Positions 14,719-20,913 of a stretch of DNA of 20,913 nucleotides are shown one piece after another. The translations under genes and the position numbers were made by a program. This DNA comes from Chlorobium sp. (GTDB taxonomy: Bacteria; Bacteroidota; Chlorobiia; Chlorobiales; Chlorobiaceae). Under the pieces are notes generated by a model. The model was not told the origin of the DNA and did not search any database. It saw nothing but the letters and a program-made list of their open reading frames with translations. Within the stretch, counting starts at the first letter, position 1; the number at the start of each line of letters is the position of its first letter. The DNA lies in the NCBI GenBank assembly GCA_028277225.1, contig JANQHB010000009.1, forward strand, positions 1-20,913. The letters run 5' to 3'.

Positions 14719-16866
14719 ATGAATACCAAATCCTGTAAAATAATCAAGATGTGTGCAGTGGCTTTCGCTGTCAATGCATTCAGCACGCTGCCTGCCATTG
14801 CTGAAACGCAGGTCTTCCAGTCAGCCGAAGTTGTCGTGACGGCCAATTTGATCGAGGAGGACATCCTGGATGTGCCGCAGAGCGTATCAATATATGATGA
14901 TGCCGTGATCGAAGAAAGGGGAATCAAGGGTGTTGGGGATGTTATCACGAGCACTCCCAATATGAATCTGCAAACGTATGGCAGCTCCACCAGAGTACAG
15001 GCCAATATTCGTGGTCTGAATACCTCCGTTTTTACCAACAACAATCCGGTTGTTATCTATGTTGACGGGCTTCCTTACAGCAATGTTACCGGTTTTGATA
15101 TATCTCTTGTCAATATCGAGCGCATTGAAGTCCTGCGGGGCCCACAGGGAACACTATACGGCAAAGACGCCATTGGGGGTGTAATCAACGTGGTGTCCAA
15201 AGAGCCCACGAACGAGTGGTCCGGCAAAGCCGGGGCCGAGTATGGCAGCTATGACTTTAGAGAGTTCAGGTTCAATACTGGCGGTGCGCTCGCGAAAGAT
15301 GTGCTTTATTTTGGTTTGAATGGGCAATACCGTGCAGATGATGGCTGGCAAACCAATAGTTTTCCCGGTGTTGAAGAGGACGCCGGCAAGCTTGAAGATT
15401 GGCGTTTGAGTAGCTATCTGCTTTATCAGCCAACAGAAGAATTCAGTGTTAAATTCACTTATTCCAGAGACTATACTGATGCCTGGGGACAGAATGGTTA
15501 CGGGATCGCTTTTGGTTCTTTTTCGGACTTCAACGCTGATGATGCTGCAAATGTGATCAGTGAGATGGACACCAGGGAGAAGCTGAAGGTCAATTCACAA
15601 GCCCTGCAACTGGCTTACGATTTCGGAGATTTTACGGTCGCTTCAGTGACGACTCGCAGGCATTTGGAAATGGACGGTATCTATGATGGTGATTTGGGCA
15701 ACGATCCACTTCTTTTCGGTAGTTATCAGTTCGACGTTCATAAAACCGAAGCCTGGACTCAGGAACTGACGCTCAAGAGCAATAGCAGTGACGGGCTGAG
15801 GTATGTTGCCGGGGTTTACCTCGATATGAGTGAGCGCAACCAGGATCCCTATGGGAATGAGTTTTTCGGTACCTATTACAATTCCCAGTCTGATTCCAAT
15901 GATGAAACAGCCGCAGTTTTCGGCCAGATCATCTATCCGGTGACCGACCGATTGGATCTGACCCTGGGCGGGCGTTACCAGTGTATCAAAAAAGATATCG
16001 ATCTCGATTTCATTGTCAGAGACCTGCCATTATATGCTGAAGGTGATATCCCTGGGATTGATCCCCCTATAGGATTTTTTAGTGGAATTGCCAATACGGT
16101 TGAAGGAGAAAAAGATTGGTCAGAGTTTCTGCCAAGGGTGGCCCTTAATTATACGCTCAACGACAACTGGAGCACCTATTTCAGTTATTCCAAAGGCTAC
16201 ATGCCTGGCGGCTTCAATTACTATGCCGACCAGGGTACCCTCGAAGACAATACCTTCGAACCCCAGATATCCACCAACTATGAAGTTGGACTCAAGGCGC
16301 AGACCGGGAAGCTGACGCTTGGGGCAGCCTTGTTCTACATGGATATCAAAGACATCCATATTTTCTCAGTAAATGAAAGCTTCCAGTTCTTTGCTGACAA
16401 TGCCGATAAAGCCCATTCCATGGGAGTGGAACTCGAAGCGGCTTACCGGGTGACCGACGCATTTCAGTTGGATGCATCAGTCGGTTTGGTTGACGCGGAA
16501 TACGATGACTATGATGCGGGCGGTGGAGTTGCGTATGATGGGGAGAGAATTGAACAAACTCCTGACTACACTCTAAATCTTGGGGCGGCCTACTACCATC
16601 CGAATGGCGTTTATGGTCGTGCTGATGTTAATATGACAGGTGAGACTTCGTTCTTCAGCGGTAGTGAGGGCATTGTTAAGCGTGATGCCTATACAACGGT
16701 TTTTGCACGCATCGGTTACAAGGATGATCGCTGGGAAGTCTATGCGTATGGAAAAAACCTTACCGATGAAAGGTACATTGTTGGATATCGGGCTGGCGGT
16801 CCTCTTGCCATTGCAACATTCAACGAGCCGAGAACCTTCGGGATCGGTGCTCGCTTCAGTTTCTGA
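14719..16866 (+). CDS. TonB-dependent siderophore receptor, FyuA-like (copy 2)
   Basis: A 715-aa outer-membrane receptor with a signal peptide of 28 residues ending LPAIA, the TonB-box-like EVVVTA at 37-42, and a plug with IRGLNTS, ERIEVLRGPQGTLYGKDAIG and GGVINVVS. Its barrel ends in IGARFSF. SKGYMPGGFNYY and STNYEVGLKA match copy 1 and the FyuA-type family. From ATA at 14740 to TCA at 14823 the DNA matches copy 1 at 76 of 84 positions, much closer than most of the gene. The plug is also strongly conserved in protein, while several barrel stretches (possible outer loops) differ in length and sequence. This suggests a shared import route with different ligands, which is inference. Confidence 0.93.
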   Translation: MNTKSCKIIKMCAVAFAVNAFSTLPAIAETQVFQSAEVVVTANLIEEDILDVPQSVSIYDDAVIEERGIKGVGDVITSTPNMNLQTYGSSTRVQANIRGLNTSVFTNNNPVVIYVDGLPYSNVTGFDISLVNIERIEVLRGPQGTLYGKDAIGGVINVVSKEPTNEWSGKAGAEYGSYDFREFRFNTGGALAKDVLYFGLNGQYRADDGWQTNSFPGVEEDAGKLEDWRLSSYLLYQPTEEFSVKFTYSRDYTDAWGQNGYGIAFGSFSDFNADDAANVISEMDTREKLKVNSQALQLAYDFGDFTVASVTTRRHLEMDGIYDGDLGNDPLLFGSYQFDVHKTEAWTQELTLKSNSSDGLRYVAGVYLDMSERNQDPYGNEFFGTYYNSQSDSNDETAAVFGQIIYPVTDRLDLTLGGRYQCIKKDIDLDFIVRDLPLYAEGDIPGIDPPIGFFSGIANTVEGEKDWSEFLPRVALNYTLNDNWSTYFSYSKGYMPGGFNYYADQGTLEDNTFEPQISTNYEVGLKAQTGKLTLGAALFYMDIKDIHIFSVNESFQFFADNADKAHSMGVELEAAYRVTDAFQLDASVGLVDAEYDDYDAGGGVAYDGERIEQTPDYTLNLGAAYYHPNGVYGRADVNMTGETSFFSGSEGIVKRDAYTTVFARIGYKDDRWEVYAYGKNLTDERYIVGYRAGGPLAIATFNEPRTFGIGARFSF

Positions 16867-17014
16867 TATCGTGAGCTGAGTTTTTGATGGGTTGCTGTGC
16901 GGGCACCTTGCACCCGTACAGTATAAGCATAAATTGGCTGCTTTTGCCGGAGTTTTCAAAGGCGAGTGAGATGCTTTCAGAAGCAATATAGGTTTTGTTC
17001 TCTGCTTTTTGACA

Positions 17015-17046
17015 GTCCGGAGAAGTCCGGATCTTGCATATCCGGA
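17015..17046. repeat. Cluster of three TCCGGA palindromes
   Basis: TCCGGA occurs at 17016, 17026 and 17041. The first two are within a GTCCGGA direct repeat and could form a hairpin with a GAAG loop. No T-run follows. It lies between receptor 2 and the ABC pair and may be a regulatory site or weak terminator. Confidence 0.25.
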
Positions 17047-17100
17047 AAGTGTGTCGATTGGCACGCTGTCCGAATATGATTTCTGATAACCTTTTTGTTA

Positions 17101-17106
17101 AGGAAA
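17101..17106 (+). promoter_or_regulatory. Ribosome binding site deciding the ABC half-transporter start
   Basis: AGGAAA ends 6 bases before the ATG at 17113. A reading from the TTG at 17095 would place this site inside the coding region, so 17113 is the better start. Confidence 0.7.
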
Positions 17107-17112
17107 TGCACT

Positions 17113-18996
17113 ATGTCCAATAAACAATCAGAAAGTGATGGCGTTTTATGGCGTATTATAAAGCCGGTCAAGACCCATATCTATAGCGCCATGATACTCC
17201 ATGCCTCTGGTTCGATCGCCGCGATTGCGACGCTCCTCCTGCTTTCGCTAGTGATAGCGGTGCTGCTTAACGGCGGCAGTCTGCTTTTCATGGGTATGAA
17301 TTGGAGTCTTCAGGGCACGCTCGTTGGCGTGGGAGCCCTGGGCCTGTCGGCCTTTATCCTGTCCACGCTCGCCTTTTATGTTTCTCACCTGGGTGCCTTT
17401 GAGCTTGAAGTCGATCTGCGCACAAAACTAGCCGAACACATGGCGCAACTGCCTCTGGGTTATATCATTACCAATGGTACGGGGGCGCTGAAAAAAGTGG
17501 TCCTTGACGATGTAAAAAACCTCCATGTTTTTGTCGCCGACAGCACCCCTATGATCGGGCGGAGCTTCGCCGCTCCGGTTGTCAGTCTCATTCTGATTTT
17601 TGTTATCGATTGGCGGCTGGCCCTCATTGCGTTGACCGTGTTGATCCTGGGCATGATCATGATGAGCATCGCCATGAAAGATTACGGTGAGATTCGACAA
17701 GAGTATGACGCCAGTCTTGGCAAAATCAACGCGGCGGTGATCGAGTTTATCCAGGCCATGGTCGTGGTCAGAACCTTTGATGACGGAACCAGCTCTTTCA
17801 AACGCTATCATAAAGCCCTGGAGAGTTTCCAGGGGGTATTTATCAAATGGATGGATAAATGCAGCTCGCCATCGAGGCTTTCAATGATCATATTCGGTCC
17901 GCTTCCCACGATGGCGGCCGTGATTGGAGGGGGAATCTTCTTTATCAGCAAGGGAACTCTTTCCGTGCCGGCCCTTGTGGCGATGCTTTTTATCTCGACG
18001 GCCATGGTAGATGCCTTCATGCCGCTCATGTGGCTGAACAACTTTTTGAGAAAGTCCAAAACCGCCGCCAATCGTATCGAAGAAATTCTCTCCATGCCGA
18101 CCATGTCCTATGTGGAGCAGGGTGAAGTCTCCGGTGAGATGACCATACGATTCGATGAAGTTGACTTCTCTTATGAAAACCGTAAAGAGAAAGCCTTGAG
18201 CGGCGTGAGTTTCACGGCTCTTCCCGGTACCTCCACCGCCCTTGTCGGACCGAGCGGGGCTGGTAAAAGTACCGTAGCAAGGTTGCTGCCCCGTTTTTGG
18301 GATATCGATAAAGGCGCCATTACCATCGGCGGGGTCGATATCAGGGAGATGACCAGTGAGGATCTGATGAATACGGTGACCTTTGTTTTTCAGGATACCT
18401 ACCTTTTCCATGATACGCTGGCCAATAACATTAAAATGGCAAAACCGGACGCCACCGATGAAGAAGTGGTCGAGGCGGCCAAAGCGGCCCAGATACATGA
18501 GTTTATCATGGAACTGCCCGAAGGGTACGACACCCATGCCGGTGACAGGGGAGATCGCCTTTCCGGCGGTCAACGCCAGCGCATTACCATTGCCCGGGCT
18601 ATCCTGCGCAACGCTCCCATTGTCGTGCTGGATGAAGCAACCGCTTTTGCCGATCCGGAAAGCGAAGAGGAGATCATCAAGGCCATCTCCTTCCTGACCA
18701 GAGACAAGACGGTTATCACCATTGCCCATCGCCTTTCCTCCATCACCCACGTCGATCAGATCCTGGTGTTTGATAAAGGAGAGATTGTCGAGCGGGGCAG
18801 GCACGAGGAACTCCTCACCAACAGAGGTGTTTACGCCGGACTCTGGTCAAATTACGAGGCCGCTCAAGCCTGGGACCTGCATGCAAAACAGCCGGCCGGA
18901 GCAGATGGTTCAGCCACAGGAAGTATTGAAACCCGGAGTTCAGGGAAAAACGTCTCTCCGGCCGAACACCCTAACAAAGGAGCCATTCATGTCTGA
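17113..18996 (+). CDS. ABC half-transporter (membrane domain plus ATPase), YbtP/YbtQ- or IrtA/IrtB-like, first subunit
   Basis: A 627-aa inner-membrane protein with an exporter-fold membrane domain (about residues 15-325) and an ATPase domain: Walker A GPSGAGKST at 379-387, signature LSGGQRQR at 483-490, Walker B VVLDE at 504-508 and H-loop H539. The stretch DEATAFADPE after Walker B is, from memory, typical of the siderophore-import branch (YbtP/Q, IrtA/B) of these proteins, which work as importers despite the exporter fold. Unlike mycobacterial IrtA it has no N-terminal siderophore-interacting (FAD) domain. It overlaps the next gene by 8 bp and would form a heterodimer with it. The last 50 or so residues are hydrophilic. 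It is probably the inner-membrane step for chelates taken up by the FyuA-like receptors. Confidence 0.9.
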   Translation: MSNKQSESDGVLWRIIKPVKTHIYSAMILHASGSIAAIATLLLLSLVIAVLLNGGSLLFMGMNWSLQGTLVGVGALGLSAFILSTLAFYVSHLGAFELEVDLRTKLAEHMAQLPLGYIITNGTGALKKVVLDDVKNLHVFVADSTPMIGRSFAAPVVSLILIFVIDWRLALIALTVLILGMIMMSIAMKDYGEIRQEYDASLGKINAAVIEFIQAMVVVRTFDDGTSSFKRYHKALESFQGVFIKWMDKCSSPSRLSMIIFGPLPTMAAVIGGGIFFISKGTLSVPALVAMLFISTAMVDAFMPLMWLNNFLRKSKTAANRIEEILSMPTMSYVEQGEVSGEMTIRFDEVDFSYENRKEKALSGVSFTALPGTSTALVGPSGAGKSTVARLLPRFWDIDKGAITIGGVDIREMTSEDLMNTVTFVFQDTYLFHDTLANNIKMAKPDATDEEVVEAAKAAQIHEFIMELPEGYDTHAGDRGDRLSGGQRQRITIARAILRNAPIVVLDEATAFADPESEEEIIKAISFLTRDKTVITIAHRLSSITHVDQILVFDKGEIVERGRHEELLTNRGVYAGLWSNYEAAQAWDLHAKQPAGADGSATGSIETRSSGKNVSPAEHPNKGAIHV

Positions 18997-20770
18997 CGCA
19001 TCAGCATATACCACATTCAGGCAGACCTATGAGACCGGAAAAGAGATTGCCGGCAAGTATCAGCACCTCTATACCCGCTCATTGCTGTATTATACTTTCA
19101 GCTTTATCAATCAGGGGTTGGCCTACCTGAGCATCTACCTGATATTTGTCGCCCTTTTCAGTACTCCCGTTGAAACCCGTACAGCCATGATGTGGCTTCT
19201 GCTGTTTGTCGTCTTTAGCGGTCTGAGCGGTATCAGTCGGTGGTTTGCCCATGATTTCGACTACACGGGAACCCTTCCCGGAGTGATGCATGATTTGCGT
19301 ATACAGTTAGGGGACAAGCTTCGCACCATGCCTTTGGAGCGACTGGGCCGTTATAAAACCGGGGAACTCAACTCCAGCTTGTCCAGTAATGTGGATGAAA
19401 GCGTTACCATGCTGGGTATGATATCGGGGATGTTTCTTGATATTGTGATCACCCCGCTGGTGGTCGTTACGGGATTGTTTTTTATCGATTGGCGCATGGC
19501 CGTCATTATGATGGTGATGATGCCTCTTGCCATACCGCTGTATAAGAAAAAACGGCAAAGCGGAATGGCGGAAAAGACCGATATGGGTAGAGCCAACGCG
19601 GCATTGGAGTCCAATATCATCGAGTACATCCAGGGGCTTGCCGTGCTGCGGGCCACCAATCAGACAGGCATCAACGCCAAACGACTGTATGAGGGTATTA
19701 TACATGTGCGGGATCTTCAAAAATCCAAAGTTTTAAAGACCAACATCCTGATGCTTATACTGGATGCGCTGATCCTTGTCACTCTTATCGTGGTCGGATT
19801 CCTGGGAAGCCTGTGGGTCGGCAATGCAACGATGAGTATTGCCGCCTTAGCTGCCGTACTGGTGATGGTCTCGCGCCTTATGGAGCCGTTGTCGATTTTT
19901 TTGGCTATCACGGCGGTCATGGATATCATGTCCGCCTCGTTCAAACGGGTCAAAGAGGTATTGGCTGTCGTCCCTCTCGATGTAGACGAACCGCAAGTCA
20001 GGGTCGGCAGCTATGACGTGGCGTTCAAGTCTGTTGATTTCACATACCATGGCCAGGAAAAAGAGGCGTTGAAGGGGATCAGCGTCCTGATTTCCGGTCA
20101 ATCGATGACGGCCTTTGTCGGCCCTTCCGGTTCGGGGAAGACGACCATGACCAAGCTGATGATGCGATATGCCGATCCGCAAAAGGGAACGATCGAAATA
20201 GGCGGAGCCGACATTCGCCAAATGTCCCAGGAGTATCTCTTGAGCATGTTCGCAGTGGTCTTTCAGGATGTCTATCTCTTTGATGAGAGCATTATTGAAA
20301 ATATCCGCATGGCGAAACCGGGTGCCAGTGATGAAGAGGTCAAGGATGCGGCCAGAGCGGCTCATTGCCATGAATTCATCGAACGACTTCCCGATGGATA
20401 TGAAACAGGTGTGGGAGATATAGGCGGCTCCCTGTCTGGTGGCGAGCGTCAGCGCATCAGCATTGCCAGAGCGATTCTCAAAGATGCGCCCATCGTCATT
20501 CTCGATGAGCCGACAGCCGCCCTGGATACGGAAAGCGAGCTGGCGGTTCAAAAAGCAATTGACGCGCTGGTTGCGGATAAAACGATCATTGTCATCGCCC
20601 ATCGCCTCTCTACCATTGCCGGAGCAGATCAGATCCTGGTTATGGATGAGGGCGAATTGATCGAACAGGGTACCCACAAGGAACTGCTTGAGAAAGGGGG
20701 GAGATATAATGATCTCTGGCAGGCCCAGCTTCGAAGCAAGGCCTGGCATACCGGAGATCAACCGGCATGA
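18989..20770 (+). CDS. ABC half-transporter (membrane domain plus ATPase), YbtP/YbtQ- or IrtA/IrtB-like, second subunit
   Basis: A 593-aa inner-membrane protein, partner of the preceding gene. The membrane domain covers about residues 25-320. The ATPase domain has Walker A GPSGSGKTT at 378-386, signature LSGGERQR at 482-489, Walker B VILDEP at 503-508 with the D-loop reading AALD, and H-loop H538. Both ATP sites of the heterodimer therefore look intact. The start at 18989 is preceded by AAGGAG at 18977-18982 and overlaps the stop of the first subunit (ATGTCTGA), giving tight coupling. The longer in-frame reading from 18722 lies in another frame of the first subunit and is not real. No siderophore biosynthesis gene follows within the window. 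Confidence 0.9.
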   Translation: MSDASAYTTFRQTYETGKEIAGKYQHLYTRSLLYYTFSFINQGLAYLSIYLIFVALFSTPVETRTAMMWLLLFVVFSGLSGISRWFAHDFDYTGTLPGVMHDLRIQLGDKLRTMPLERLGRYKTGELNSSLSSNVDESVTMLGMISGMFLDIVITPLVVVTGLFFIDWRMAVIMMVMMPLAIPLYKKKRQSGMAEKTDMGRANAALESNIIEYIQGLAVLRATNQTGINAKRLYEGIIHVRDLQKSKVLKTNILMLILDALILVTLIVVGFLGSLWVGNATMSIAALAAVLVMVSRLMEPLSIFLAITAVMDIMSASFKRVKEVLAVVPLDVDEPQVRVGSYDVAFKSVDFTYHGQEKEALKGISVLISGQSMTAFVGPSGSGKTTMTKLMMRYADPQKGTIEIGGADIRQMSQEYLLSMFAVVFQDVYLFDESIIENIRMAKPGASDEEVKDAARAAHCHEFIERLPDGYETGVGDIGGSLSGGERQRISIARAILKDAPIVILDEPTAALDTESELAVQKAIDALVADKTIIVIAHRLSTIAGADQILVMDEGELIEQGTHKELLEKGGRYNDLWQAQLRSKAWHTGDQPA

Positions 20771-20814
20771 TATCATGGGGCGAGTTTCAATAAACGAGAG
20801 CTGATAAAATATAG

Positions 20815-20913
20815 GGGACGTTGTGAAAGCGCCGATGAAAACCGGTAGAGAGTAGAGAATGGAAGTTTCTTACAAGAAAGGCTTAGCCAGCCATCATGGC
20901 CCCGAGTCATGCC
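20815..20913 (+). mobile_element. Probable 5' part of a group II intron (truncated by the window end)
   Basis: The last bases include GGCCCCGAGTCATGC (20895-20909) preceded by a purine-rich GTAGAGAATGGAAGTTTC (20853-20870). This combination, and the spurious peptide it encodes from 20859 (ending GLASHHGPESC), is one I associate with domain I of bacterial group II introns, where such short frames are often annotated ahead of the reverse transcriptase. The exact 5' boundary is not identified; 20815 is a guess. The diagnostic reverse transcriptase and domains V and VI would lie outside the window. Confidence 0.45.

Noticed and set aside
17059..17075. Sigma-54-like TTGGCACG ahead of the ABC pair
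   Set aside because: The -24-like half is present but the required GC at -12 is missing (TCCG instead of TTGC).
17881..18804. 307-aa minus-strand open frame opposite the first ABC half-transporter, and a similar 309-aa one at 19847-20776
   Set aside because: Both are antisense to highly conserved ATPase domains and resemble each other only because the + strand genes are homologous.
18722..18988. N-terminal extension of the second ABC half-transporter
   Set aside because: These 89 codons overlap the ATPase domain of the first subunit in another frame; the ATG at 18989 has a good ribosome site and gives the normal family N-terminus.
1..20913. CRISPR array, tRNA or rRNA genes
   Set aside because: No regularly spaced repeats, cloverleaf-like sequence or rRNA segments were seen on either strand.

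Overview
The window looks like an iron or metallophore acquisition island from an anaerobic, Gram-negative bacterium. The outer-membrane receptors, the FeoB type, the large ABC permease/M1 fusions and the moderate GC content fit Chlorobi (green sulfur bacteria) or a relative near Bacteroidota. This placement is an inference from gene families and general look, not from a marker gene. Every convincing gene is on the + strand.

Layout. (1) Positions 1-4243: the end of an ABC ATPase, a 1087-aa ABC-2 permease fused to an M1-aminopeptidase-like domain, and a TcmP/leucine-carboxyl-type methyltransferase that starts inside the permease stop codon. (2) 4244-6798: an AT-rich inverted repeat, two hairpins resembling terminators, then feoA and feoB overlapping by 11 bp. 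(3) 6799-7155: a non-coding stretch ending in a 140-bp palindromic repeat. (4) 7156-10270: a second methyltransferase and a FyuA-like TonB-dependent receptor. (5) 10448-14585: a second ATPase plus permease/M1-like pair, visibly lower in GC. (6) 14719-16866: a second FyuA-like receptor whose upstream region and signal-peptide codons are nearly copied from the first. (7) 17113-20770: two overlapping half-size ABC transporters of the YbtP/YbtQ or IrtA/IrtB type. (8) The window appears to end inside the 5' part of a group II intron.

Working model (inference): the two receptors bring one or more ferric chelates across the outer membrane, the YbtPQ-like pair takes them across the inner membrane, and FeoAB imports free ferrous iron. 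The duplicated permease/M1-like proteins and methyltransferases are the unexplained part. Both M1-like domains have lost the two zinc-binding histidines of HEXXH, so they should be non-catalytic periplasmic domains. The repeated set (receptor, methyltransferase, ATPase, permease-pseudopeptidase) next to Feo and a YbtPQ-like pair is the best candidate for an undescribed system. Similar TTAGTCTAA-centred or AT-rich sites upstream of feoAB and both receptors suggest common control by a metal-responsive repressor.
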